Shown: positions 8,623 to 16,325 of the stretch, in pieces
Layout of the letters: every line of letters starts with the position of its first letter
Position numbering within the stretch: position 1 is the stretch's first letter
Assembly: GCF_009909185.1 (NCBI RefSeq)
Contig: NZ_JAAAMV010000032.1
Coordinates: 50,891-114,890, forward strand
Direction of reading: 5' to 3'
DNA from: Paenibacillus glycinis
GTDB taxonomy: Bacteria > Bacillota > Bacilli > Paenibacillales > Paenibacillaceae
Length of the DNA: 64,000 nt
The notes under the pieces: generated by a model
Told to the model about the DNA's origin: nothing
The model's input: only the letters and a program-made list of their open reading frames with translations
Database searches by the model: none
Position numbers and translations under genes: made by a program

Positions 8623-9741
8623 TTATCCTGCTCGCACCCGATCACCGTCGCTCAGCGGAGCGGAGCTGTCCGTAACGATCTTCTCGGTTGGCATCAGCCC
8701 GCCGGTTATCGCGGTGCTCGTACTATCCGAATCGCCAACCGTCACATAGGCAATCTGTACGGTGAACTCATCGCCGAGCGGCTTCTTCTCTTCCTTAAGC
8801 ACGAAGATATATGTCCCTAGGTCATCTTCGTGAAGAGCACCCTTCGGTACGAGGATGGTTCGCTCGCCGCCAGACTCCGTCCATTGGAAGCTGGCTTGCT
8901 CGCCGCCGAACAGCGAAGCGTCCTTCACGGTCAGTGTCATCAGCTTGCCGCCTGGGGAGGATGCTCCAGAGGCCGGGGCATCCTTCAGCTCGGTTACGGT
9001 CGCCTTCACGCTGCGCGGCTTTTCGTCCTGCAGCATAAGGTTCACTGTCTTGCCGAGCTGAATGTGCGCTGCGAGATCTGTGTCAATCGTCGTAATCAGG
9101 TCGAAGCCCTGCGATAGGTCGGAGACGACTACGACTGGCTGTCCCTGCGAATTAGGTAACCCTTCCACTGCGTTGATGGAGGCGATAATTCCGTCGAACG
9201 GGGCTTTTACCGCCGATTCGGTGTCAATCTGCTCCTCCAGCTGAACGATCCTCCGCTGCTGAATCGCCATGTCGTCCTGCAGTGACTCGATCTGTAGTTT
9301 CGCTTGGTCGATCGCGTCCTCACCGCCGCTCATAGCGTTCTGCTTCAACTCGAGCTGTAGCTGCTCCAGCTGAAGCTCGAGCTTGTGGTAGCGCGTACGC
9401 TCGTCCGCCAAATTGTCCGTTGCCTGCTCCGTATCGAGCTCGGCCAGTGTCTCGCCTTTCTTCACCGGATCGCCTTCGAGTACGTTGACGCTTTTCACGG
9501 TCCAGCCCGTCCTGTCGTAAAGGGGGACCAGACGGTGAGCGGAGAAGGTGCCGTTTCCCTCAATGGTGTACCTCAGCGCCCCCAGCGACGGGACATCCGT
9601 CTGCACCTTCGGCAGCGTCAGCCCCTGGTACGTGTTGGAGAAGAATGTCAGCGCCAGCATGCCGCCGAGGAACAGCGCCGCCGCGAGGCGAACGCTCTTT
9701 TTTTTGTTGCCGGTTCCCGTTTCCTCCAGAACCTCCTGCAC
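8623..9741 (-). CDS. HlyD/RND-type membrane-fusion adaptor protein
   Basis: A 372-residue protein with a single N-terminal membrane anchor (about 17-36). A biotinyl-lipoyl-like half follows ('VNVLEGDPVKKGETLAELDTEQA'), then a coiled-coil hairpin rich in Leu/Gln/Glu (about 110-175), the second lipoyl half ('VKAPFDGIIASINAVEGLPNSQGQPVV') and a beta-barrel/C-terminal domain ('RTILVPKGALHEDDLGTYIFV', 'GLMPTEKIV'). It starts at GTG 9741 behind AAGGAGAG. Such adaptors normally work with a MacB-like exporter ATPase or RND pump, yet here it lies between an importer permease and a solute-binding lipoprotein with no exporter gene nearby. It may brace the permeases or serve a remote partner. The family call is firm and the role is open. 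Confidence 0.88.
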   Translation of the reverse strand: MQEVLEETGTGNKKKSVRLAAALFLGGMLALTFFSNTYQGLTLPKVQTDVPSLGALRYTIEGNGTFSAHRLVPLYDRTGWTVKSVNVLEGDPVKKGETLAELDTEQATDNLADERTRYHKLELQLEQLQLELKQNAMSGGEDAIDQAKLQIESLQDDMAIQQRRIVQLEEQIDTESAVKAPFDGIIASINAVEGLPNSQGQPVVVVSDLSQGFDLITTIDTDLAAHIQLGKTVNLMLQDEKPRSVKATVTELKDAPASGASSPGGKLMTLTVKDASLFGGEQASFQWTESGGERTILVPKGALHEDDLGTYIFVLKEEKKPLGDEFTVQIAYVTVGDSDSTSTAITGGLMPTEKIVTDSSAPLSDGDRVRAG

Positions 9742-9763
9742 GTGGCTTCTCTCCTTCTTTTTG

Positions 9764-10621
9764 TTATCCCTTCATGCCCGATAGCTGGATCCCTTGGATG
9801 AGCTCCTTCTCCCCGTTTAAGAAGACGAAAAGCATTGGCGCCATATACAGCACTCCGGCGGAGAAGGCGACACCTTGCTGGCCGTCGACGATTCGCGAGA
9901 GAAACAGCGATAGCGGCTGCTTCAGCGGGTCTTGCAAAAATAGAAGCGGCTGCTCCACCATATTCCAATTGTCCACGAAGGCGAGCATGAACAGCGCCGC
10001 GATGCCCGGCATCGCCAACGGAACGACGATCCTTGCAAAGATAAAAGCCTGCCCGGCTCCGTCGATCTTAGCCGCCTCGATATACGCCCGGGGGACATGG
10101 CTCAAGAACTGCCGCAACAGGAACACCCCGAATGCGGAGAAGATGCCGGGCAATATGATCGCCGCGGCGCAGTTCAACAGCCCCAATTTGTCGAGCGCGA
10201 TATAGTTCGGCACGAGCGTTACCTGGAACGGCATGAGCATCGTCACGACATAAACGAGAAACAGCTTATCCCGCCCGGGGAAATGCAGTTTGGCGAACGC
10301 GTACGCCGCCATAGCCGATACTGCGGCCTGTCCGAGCACGATCGGCAGGACGAGCCCCGCCGAATTCCAGAACATCCGCAAATATTGCGGCTGTTCAAGC
10401 AGAATCGCTTTGTACTGCTCCAGGCTCACCCGGTCGGGTATCCACTTCAGATTGGCAAATACGCCTTGAGCGGCGTCCGGTCCGATCGCCCCGTAATCGA
10501 TCGCGATCTCGGTCTGGCTCATGAACGAATTGGTGAAGGTGACGATGAACGGAACGAGCATCAGAAAGGCGAGGGCGCAGAGTGCTGCAACAAGCCCATA
10601 CTGCAGCGCGCGATTGTTCAT
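9764..10621 (-). CDS. Carbohydrate ABC transporter permease, MalG type
   Basis: A 285-residue inner-membrane permease with six predicted membrane segments and the cytoplasmic EAA loop 'YIEAAKIDGAGQ...ARIVVPLAMPGI', which docks the ATPase. The C terminus 'ELIQGIQLSGMKG' is typical of MalG-like subunits. The start at 10621 is favoured because AGGAGGT lies immediately upstream; the earlier in-frame ATG at 10639 overlaps the stop of the preceding permease gene and lies before that site. It forms the transmembrane pair with the next permease. No ATPase gene is present in the operon, so a shared MsmX/UgpC-type ATPase encoded elsewhere is the likely motor. Confidence 0.92.
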   Translation of the reverse strand: MNNRALQYGLVAALCALAFLMLVPFIVTFTNSFMSQTEIAIDYGAIGPDAAQGVFANLKWIPDRVSLEQYKAILLEQPQYLRMFWNSAGLVLPIVLGQAAVSAMAAYAFAKLHFPGRDKLFLVYVVTMLMPFQVTLVPNYIALDKLGLLNCAAAIILPGIFSAFGVFLLRQFLSHVPRAYIEAAKIDGAGQAFIFARIVVPLAMPGIAALFMLAFVDNWNMVEQPLLFLQDPLKQPLSLFLSRIVDGQQGVAFSAGVLYMAPMLFVFLNGEKELIQGIQLSGMKG

Positions 10622-10635
10622 AAGCGGACCTCCTG

Positions 10636-11517
10636 TCATTCAACTGCATCGCGGAACTTTCGCTCCGCGCGCAGCAGCAGTGCCGCCAGCAGCGCGACGG
10701 CCGCCGCCATTACGTAAGCCGCTGCTATAAGATTTTGGTAATCCAGCGCTTGAAATTGATTGTTCATGTAATGCTGCAACTGATAGATGTCGCTCTGCGG
10801 GTAATCGCCGGCGATCAGATACGTCTCGCGGAATAGCTTGAACACGTTCATAAGTGACATCATCAGAACGAACACCGTCGTCGGCGTCAAATAGACGAGC
10901 GTGACGGAGCGGAATTTGCGGACCGTTCCGGCTCCGTCGATCGAGGCCGCCTCGTAGTATTCCTGCGGAATGCTCTGCAGCCCGGCGAGATAGAGAATCA
11001 TCATGTAGCCGGCGTTCTTCCAGACATAGGCAGCGACAATGATGAGCCTCGCCCAGCCGCTCTGCATCCAATCGACCGGGGCGGCTGCCGCGGCATGCAT
11101 CAGGGCGTTGATCCAGCCCTGGCGGTCGAAGAGCACCTGCCACACCATTACCACGGACGCCACCGGTATGACGAGTGGCATGACATAGGCGGTGCGGAGC
11201 CACCTGCGCAGCGGCAGCCTGCGGTTCAGCACAATCGCAAGCACGAGCGAGAACGTCATAAGGACGGGGACGCCAACAGCGACGAACCAGCCCGTATTCC
11301 GCGCCGCCCTGCGAAACGAGCTGCTGGCGAGTACCTCCCGGTAGTTGGCAAGGCCGGCGAAATGGCCGTTCACCGGGCTGTCGACCAGCGAATAGTACAT
11401 TCCGGCCGCGAACGGAATGAGAAAAAAGACCGAAAATCCAATCACGCTCGGAGCCAAAAACACGGCTGCGGCAGCGCCGTCCGAGCGTCTCAAGCGCCGC
11501 AGCCTTAGTAATAGCAT
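10636..11517 (-). CDS. Sugar ABC transporter permease, MalF type
   Basis: A 293-residue permease with six membrane segments, the first at about 17-40 ('AVFLAPSVIGFSVFFLIPF'), and the EAA loop 'YYEAASIDGAGTVRKFRSVTLVYLTP'. It is the first gene of the four-gene minus-strand operon, with AAGGAG ahead of its ATG. Its 3' end nearly abuts the MalG-type gene. Together they form the importer channel for the lipoprotein at 7115-8593. A two-component pair diverges from the same intergenic region and is the probable regulator. Confidence 0.92.
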   Translation of the reverse strand: MLLLRLRRLRRSDGAAAAVFLAPSVIGFSVFFLIPFAAGMYYSLVDSPVNGHFAGLANYREVLASSSFRRAARNTGWFVAVGVPVLMTFSLVLAIVLNRRLPLRRWLRTAYVMPLVIPVASVVMVWQVLFDRQGWINALMHAAAAAPVDWMQSGWARLIIVAAYVWKNAGYMMILYLAGLQSIPQEYYEAASIDGAGTVRKFRSVTLVYLTPTTVFVLMMSLMNVFKLFRETYLIAGDYPQSDIYQLQHYMNNQFQALDYQNLIAAAYVMAAAVALLAALLLRAERKFRDAVE

Positions 11518-11537
11518 ATTGACTCTCCTTTCTAACC

Positions 11538-11590
11538 GGTCAATTGACCTGTACCGTTAGGGTAAAGGCGCAATGTGACGGTCATGTGAC
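11538..11590. promoter_or_regulatory. Candidate regulatory sites between transporter operon and two-component genes
   Basis: Two structures are visible in the 141-bp divergent region. One is a perfect palindrome GGTCAATTGACC (11538-11549). The other is a direct repeat ATGTGAC at 11573-11579 and 11584-11590, spaced 11 nt start to start. Tandem half-sites about one helical turn apart are typical for OmpR/PhoB-family regulators, so the divergent response regulator may bind here. This is inferred from layout only. Confidence 0.4.
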
Positions 11591-11658
11591 AAACCGTCGT
11601 TTTTCTGCTTAAATAAAGAACATGAATTTTTATCAGGAAATGGGACCGGGAGGCGGTT

Positions 11659-12336
11659 GTGTTGACACGCGTCATGATTGTCGAAGATGAAGCCCGTTTG
11701 CGGGAGCTGCTTTACGATTATTTGTCAGAGGAAGGGTTCGAGGTGGCGGAGGCGAGGAACGGCAGCGAGGCGCTGGAGCGGTTCGCGCAAACCCCGGCTG
11801 ATGCGGTTATTCTCGACATCATGATGCCGTTTCTGGACGGTTACGCTGTCTGCAGGGAAATTCGAAAACGCTCGAACGCAGTGATTGTCATGCTGACGGC
11901 CAGGTCAGAGGAGATGGATAAGCTATACGGTTACGAGCTCGGCGCCGACGACTACGTCACGAAACCGTTCAGTGCCAAAGTACTGATTGCCAAGGTAAGG
12001 GCGCTACTGAAGCGAGCCGGCGCGGGCGCGGGGGAGGAGCCGGGCTTCCGGCTGGAAGGACTCGAAATTCGCGAGCGCGCCTGCGAGATGTATGTGGACA
12101 ATGAGCCTGTTAGCCTGACGCCGAAGGAATTCGAGCTGCTGCTCCATCTGGTCAAGAACCGGAACATTGTCCTCTCCCGAGACGCCATTCTCGATCAGGT
12201 ATGGGGGATCGAGTATGACGGCGACGGACGCACGGTAGATACCCATATCAAGCGGCTGCGCCAAAAAATGCACCGCTATGCGGCGCATATCGCCACAGTC
12301 CGCGGCAACGGCTACGTCTTCCGGGTGAAGCTATGA
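11659..12336 (+). CDS. OmpR/PhoB-family response regulator
   Basis: A 225-residue regulator. The receiver domain is at about 3-118, with acidic pocket 'EDEA', phosphoacceptor Asp53 ('VILDIMMP'), Thr in 'MLTARSE' and Lys in 'VTKPF'. The C-terminal winged helix is at about 130-223 ('LTPKEFELLLHLVKNRN', 'VDTHIKRLRQKM', 'VRGNGYVF'). It starts at GTG 11659 behind GGGAGGCGG; an in-frame TTG and ATG follow closely. It overlaps the kinase gene by ATGA, so the two are translationally coupled. Divergence from the transporter operon suggests it controls that operon. Confidence 0.93.
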   Translation: MLTRVMIVEDEARLRELLYDYLSEEGFEVAEARNGSEALERFAQTPADAVILDIMMPFLDGYAVCREIRKRSNAVIVMLTARSEEMDKLYGYELGADDYVTKPFSAKVLIAKVRALLKRAGAGAGEEPGFRLEGLEIRERACEMYVDNEPVSLTPKEFELLLHLVKNRNIVLSRDAILDQVWGIEYDGDGRTVDTHIKRLRQKMHRYAAHIATVRGNGYVFRVKL

Positions 12337-13958
12337 GGATGAGAAGTATCTCCTTCAAACTGTTCGCCGTCTCCAGCCTTGCGCTGATCGGATTGATCAC
12401 GGTCATGATGCTGCTGCAGCTCTTCTTCTTCGAGCGGTATTACGACTATCAGAAAAGCGCTGCTTTCCACCGCCGGTTTCTGGAGCTTTCGGAGAGCCTG
12501 CGCAATACGTCTCCGGCTTCGATGCAAATTCCGGATTCGTTCGCCCCATTCGAGAGCAAATATTACGCCCTTGCGGCGATTGGTTCGATTCAAGGCGGAC
12601 GGTTGATGCTGAGTCTCGGCAAGGGAAGCATCGATGACGGCCGCGACAATGTCGTGCGTAAAATGATTAACGTGATGCCGAAGTCCGGACAGGGCGGGGG
12701 TGCGACGCTGCCGGACAAGTTGCTGTACACAGCCATACCAAACCCCGAGCTGGCAAATCTGACTCACGCGTTGTCAACCTGGATGCACGATACAGCCGGA
12801 TTTAATGCCGTGATGAAGGACGGCAAGCCGTATTTTCTGCGGACGAACCCGGCCAGTGCTGAAGCAGGAAGCTCGAAGCAGCTTGTCGCCGTCGCTCCGC
12901 TTGGAGCCGCTGAGGGCGAAGGCAGATTCATGATCGCCGTCTCCTCGCTGCAACCGGTCGGAGATGCGACGGCGGTGTTTCGCAGCTTTTATCTGTACCT
13001 GTACGCGATTGCAATCGCGCTTATCCTGCTGCTAGTCTCACTGTACTCGAGGATGATTACGAGGCCGCTGCGCATGCTGAACAAGGTGGCGCTGAAGATG
13101 GCGCGGATGGACTTTTCGCAGAGGAGCGCGATCCGGCGCAGGGACGAGATCGGCAATTTGTCGGATACGCTCAATTTTCTCTCGGTCAACCTGAAGGCAG
13201 CGCTGGAGGAGCTTCAGTCCGCCAACGACAAGCTACAGGAGGATGTGGACAAGGAGCGGCGTCTCGAGCGGCTCCGGCGGGAATTCGTCGCCGGCGTCTC
13301 GCACGAGCTGAAGACCCCGCTCAGTCTGATCAGCGGCTACGCAGAGGGGCTAATCGACGATGTGCAGCAAGGGAGAAAACGCGAGCGGTATGCTGGAATT
13401 ATCCGCGAGGAAGCGTCGCGCATGGCGGAGATGGTAGGAGATATGCTCGACCTGTCGCAGCTGGAAGCCGGGCAGTATCGGTTGGATCCGGAGCGATTTG
13501 CCCTGGATGAGCTGCTCCGCTTCGCCGCCGACCGGCACGAGCCGATGCTTGCAGATATAGAAGTCGAGCTTGCGCTGTTGCCGGTCTACGTCAATGCCGA
13601 CAAACTGCGAATTAGCCAGGTGATAGACAATATGCTGAATAATGCGGCACGCCACACAGCCCCCGGCGGGCGGATCCGGGTTGCGATGCGGGACGCAACG
13701 GTGAACCGCGTGGAGGTAAGCGTGTGGAACGAGGGACGACCGATTCCGGAGGCGCTGCTGGATGGCATCTGGTCCCCTTTTTATAAAGCGGAGCATGGGG
13801 GAGGAGAGGGGAAGCCGGGTCGGGCTGACTTTCCCCAAGGCTCGGGTCTCGGTTTGTCCATCGTCAAACAAATTTTGCTGCTCCACGGTAGTGAATACGG
13901 CGTACGCAACGAAAAGGGCGGCGTACGGTTTTTTTTCACGCTGATTCGGGCGCTTTAG
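12333..13958 (+). CDS. HAMP-domain sensor histidine kinase
   Basis: A 541-residue membrane kinase. TM1 is at about 8-30, an extracytoplasmic sensor of about 180 residues follows, and TM2 is at about 212-233. A HAMP linker comes next (about 234-290, 'RPLRMLNKVALKMARMDFS'), then a dimerisation/phosphoacceptor box with His324 ('VAGVSHELKTPLSLISGY') and an ATP-binding domain with N ('MLNNAARHTAPGG'), G1 and G2 motifs ('GSGLGLSIVKQI'). It is the cognate partner of the OmpR-type regulator that it overlaps by 4 nt. The sensor domain is not a recognised Cache or PAS module. It presumably detects the ligand or the envelope state linked to the divergent transporter/adaptor operon. Confidence 0.92.
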   Translation: MRMRSISFKLFAVSSLALIGLITVMMLLQLFFFERYYDYQKSAAFHRRFLELSESLRNTSPASMQIPDSFAPFESKYYALAAIGSIQGGRLMLSLGKGSIDDGRDNVVRKMINVMPKSGQGGGATLPDKLLYTAIPNPELANLTHALSTWMHDTAGFNAVMKDGKPYFLRTNPASAEAGSSKQLVAVAPLGAAEGEGRFMIAVSSLQPVGDATAVFRSFYLYLYAIAIALILLLVSLYSRMITRPLRMLNKVALKMARMDFSQRSAIRRRDEIGNLSDTLNFLSVNLKAALEELQSANDKLQEDVDKERRLERLRREFVAGVSHELKTPLSLISGYAEGLIDDVQQGRKRERYAGIIREEASRMAEMVGDMLDLSQLEAGQYRLDPERFALDELLRFAADRHEPMLADIEVELALLPVYVNADKLRISQVIDNMLNNAARHTAPGGRIRVAMRDATVNRVEVSVWNEGRPIPEALLDGIWSPFYKAEHGGGEGKPGRADFPQGSGLGLSIVKQILLLHGSEYGVRNEKGGVRFFFTLIRAL

Positions 13959-13983
13959 CGTGGTTATTATATACAACTTTTTG

Positions 13984-14008
13984 TCCTTCTCAAAAGACAA
14001 GAAATTGA
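13984..14008. repeat. AAAAGACAAGAAATTG repeat, first copy
   Basis: The sequence TCCTTCTCAAAAGACAAGAA and the following ATTG recur almost exactly at 14283-14306, and the AGACAAGAA core is the complement of TTCTTGTCT, close to the TTCTTGTCAT units of the 34-nt repeat. It is probably part of the same insertion-sequence-end relic. Confidence 0.5.
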
Positions 14009-14118
14009 AACCTTCTTAAGGGTCGGCTTCATGGAAGGCGGTACTTGAAAAGCCTTCGATCGAATACGTTGATCGATATGTGTCTAAATTTACAATATAA
14101 GCTATAAGTCCGATAGCT

Positions 14119-14184
14119 CCAAACATACAAAAAAACCAAACATACAAAAAACCAACGTCGTTGCAGATGGTTTTTTGTATGTTT
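14119..14184. repeat. Tandem repeat plus 17-bp perfect inverted repeat
   Basis: CCAAACATACAAAAAA occurs twice in tandem (14119 and 14136). The second copy forms a perfect 17-bp stem, AAACATACAAAAAACCA at 14138-14154 with TGGTTTTTTGTATGTTT at 14168-14184, around a 13-nt loop. On the plus strand the right arm gives a T-rich tract, so it can serve as terminator for the kinase gene 160 nt upstream. The added tandem copy suggests a small mobile or recombination-derived structure. Confidence 0.7.
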
Positions 14185-14247
14185 GAGACAATAATGAATA
14201 GTTCGGTAAGCCAGCGAGGCATGCAGCAGCGAGGGGAATGATATCAA

Positions 14248-14281
14248 GTTCTTGTCATTTATGTTATCAAGTTCTTGTCAT
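14248..14281. repeat. Right copy of the 34-nt direct repeat (IS-end-like)
   Basis: This is the partner of 6745-6778, identical except for a TT where the left copy has AC. It is directly followed by the second TCCTTTCCAAAAGACAAGAA copy. The two 34-nt copies frame the 7.5-kb transporter/two-component island. From 14307 to 14814 no gene, RNA or further structure is apparent beyond a cre-like but imperfect TGGAAACGGTTTGA at 14572-14585. Confidence 0.75.
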
Positions 14282-14814
14282 GTCCTTTCCAAAAGACAAG
14301 AAATTGTATTGTTTCCAATAATGTACGCTAAGAAGATACCTTCAATGCAGCTGCTAAAAGATACAGATTATTGGTCTAATTAACATGATACAATACATTT
14401 TTATATCCCAACATTCGGCTGACGTTACATGTTACTGTTTGAACAAAGAGATGCGAAAAACAGTCACAAACTGAATACAAAAGTAACTTTGTTTAAATCG
14501 GCCGACTTTGTTCAACAGGCAGCAATGTTAGGAGCCTGTGGTAAATAAAGGTTATTACTGCATGGAAACGGTTTGAGATCGCAAGCTCGATAGACAAAGG
14601 TTAACTTTATGAGCCATCTGAGGCTTGTATGAAAGCGTGATAATTGCTTCCGGGAAGATGATAAAGACGAAGAGCTGCCGCATACGCCGGCACTACAGCC
14701 GATGCCTGCCCGGAATCGCCGTCTAATCGGTATAATTGGAACAGGTTAATTATGCTCGAACAATCTATGACCATGATTGACCTGTTTTGTTATATTTGCA
14801 GACTGATTCTAATT

Positions 14815-15093
14815 CTAAATCAAGTCTTTGGCATGATGTTCAATACTTATATCGTCTAAATTGCCTTTCTCGTCCTTCAAAACGTGGATCAAATATGCTT
14901 CTCCTGATCGAAAAGCTTTAAAAATCAGATGTTCTCTGTCGATGAGTATAGTTTCATGACCGCATTCTTTCAGGCATACTTCAACATCATGCAAAGTCGG
15001 CATTTGGTTTTCTTCCAGAAAGACGATTCCTCTCAGCAAAGAAGTTTTGTCTCGGTGAATAACTTTAAAATGGATGAACTTTTCTTTTATCAT
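14815..15093 (-). CDS. Small hypothetical protein
   Basis: A 92-residue acidic, soluble protein that I do not recognise. 'MPTLHDVEVCLKECGHETILIDREHLIFKAF' and 'GEAYLIHVLKDEKGNLDDIS' read like a small alpha/beta fold. The ATG at 15093 is preferred because AAGGAG ends 11 nt upstream; the GTG at 15105 overlaps that site. There is no membrane segment or signal peptide. It stands alone next to decayed genes. Confidence 0.6.
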   Translation of the reverse strand: MIKEKFIHFKVIHRDKTSLLRGIVFLEENQMPTLHDVEVCLKECGHETILIDREHLIFKAFRSGEAYLIHVLKDEKGNLDDISIEHHAKDLI

Positions 15094-15257
15094 GGTAACG
15101 TTCACTCCTTCTCTCGTGTGATGCTCTGTATGTTCATATTAATGTGTCTACGTTCAAATTGGTTATCGGGGAGTTCGCTGATCTTTGAAGTGCAAAATCC
15201 CTATTTTAAGCCCTTGTAAGTGCGAAAATTGGCGCAAGCAGTGACTTTTATCGCCTA

Positions 15258-15740
15258 AGGTTCATCGCACTGACGTTGGAGGTCGTGGAGTTATGGCCGT
15301 ACGAGCGCAGCCGAGCGCGTTAACGACGGCTGGTTCGTGTTGTAAATATCGCCGATCGCGCCATGGGTCGATGGGAATTGACGATGACGCGGCCGGTCTG
15401 CAGACGGTTGGAGAAATCTTGAATAATGTCTGGATCGTTCGAGTGGATAACCGAAGAATGGTCCATGCCGCCGAATTTGACGATTTCAATCGCCCGCTCG
15501 ACGCCCTGCTTTCACCGTGTAGCAGGCCAACACCGGACTCAGCTTCTCGGCTGAAAGCGGGAACGGTTCGACTACGCCGCTAAGCTCCGCTACCAGTATC
15601 TTTGTATTCGATGGAACTTCGCTGCCGGCAATTGCAGCGATTTTGGTCGCGGGCTGCTCGACGATTACCGCGCTTACCGCGCACTTCTCGGGATTGATAA
15701 CCAGACTGTATACCGCCTCTCTTGCTGAATTGTGCAGTTG
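15258..15740 (-). pseudogene. adhE: adhE remnant (acetylating aldehyde dehydrogenase part), frameshifted and truncated
   Basis: Reading the minus strand across several frame changes gives a continuous match to my memory of the aldehyde dehydrogenase half of AdhE. The pieces are 'VEQPATKIAAIAGSEVP', 'NTKILVAELSGVVEPF', 'LSAEKLSPVLACYTV', 'RAIEIVKFGGMDHSSVIHSN', 'GRVIVNS', then after a frame change 'STHGAIGDIYN' and finally 'YGHNSTTSNVSAMN'. At least four single-base indels, mostly in G or C runs, break the frame, and both ends of the gene are missing. AdhE makes ethanol from acetyl-CoA in fermentation. Nothing here could encode a working enzyme. A stand-alone acetaldehyde dehydrogenase is the alternative parent. 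Confidence 0.8.
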
Positions 15741-15752
15741 GCGTCGTCGCCC

Positions 15753-16070
15753 AACTGGTCTGATTATTCAAGGTTTGTAGGCGATGCATTCGGGGTGCCT
15801 CTCGCGTTGAAGCGCTGGTCGCTTTCTCCTGGAATCCACATATCTCGGCTTATGGATATTCGGTTGGGAGAGGCTTCCGAAAAAAATCCATTTTGCGTGC
15901 ATCTGGCTTGTAGCGATAGGAACGACGATATCGGCGTATTGGATATTGCTTGTGAATTCCTTCATGCAAGAGCCGCTTGGCGTTACCGTGCGCAACGGAG
16001 GGCTGAAATGACCAGCATTTGGGCGCTGATGACGAATCCGCAGCCTAGAGTGGAGTTTCCGCATGTCGTG
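15753..16070 (+). pseudogene. cydA: cydA remnant (cytochrome bd oxidase subunit I), frameshifted and truncated
   Basis: Plus-strand frames give pieces of cytochrome d ubiquinol oxidase subunit I: 'NWSDYSRFVGDAFGVPLAL', then 'LESTYLGLWIFGWERLPKK', 'IHFACIWLVAIGTTISAYW', 'VNSFMQEPLGVTVRNG', and finally 'AEMTSIWALMTNPQ' with 'VEFPHVV'. Three single-base deletions (near 15808, 15823 and 15998) would restore one frame. The 5' and 3' thirds are absent. Bd oxidase is the high-affinity quinol oxidase used at low oxygen. It lies head to head with the adhE remnant, with about 12 nt between them. Confidence 0.85.
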
Positions 16071-16143
16071 CTCAAGGACATGCCCCCTATCAGAAAATTC
16101 ATACCCTCATCCTCTTTCTGCCCGCCTCTTTGTTTATCGGGGG

Positions 16144-16235
16144 ATTTCCTGATCTTCCGGCGGGAACATCCCTACCTTGGAATAAGAACATCTCTCCGGC
16201 ATTCTTCGAATTCCTTAGACCAAAGATCAGGAAAT
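16144..16235. promoter_or_regulatory. Inverted TTCCTGAT motif pair upstream of doxX copy 1
   Basis: ATTTCCTGATCTT (16144-16156) and its exact complement AAGATCAGGAAAT (16223-16235) lie 170 to 90 nt ahead of the first doxX gene. A partial copy TATCAGAAAATTC is at 16089. The same TCAGG/CCTGA core recurs upstream of the second doxX. It is a candidate operator for the NarL/LuxR-type regulator encoded at 19040-19693. No gene is seen in 16071-16325. Confidence 0.45.
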
Positions 16236-16325
16236 CGGCCTCACCAAATCAGTAGTAATCCCGATAACAGACCGCTTCCATTGCCGATATGATAAAAACA
16301 AATAGAACTTAAGGAGCTGGTCGAA

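Noticed and set aside
14016..14222. Small minus-strand frame with hydrophobic stretch
   Set aside because: It is the translation of the 17-bp inverted repeat and its tandem copy, not a gene.
6745..14281. Intact composite transposon or prophage
   Set aside because: No transposase, integrase or phage gene lies between or near the two repeats; only end-like repeats remain.
14572..14585. cre-like TGGAAACGGTTTGA
   Set aside because: It lacks the conserved C near the right end and no gene starts nearby.
15732..16292. 186-codon plus-strand frame
   Set aside because: Its single frame is only a chance path across the frameshifted cydA remnant; the homologous pieces lie in three frames.
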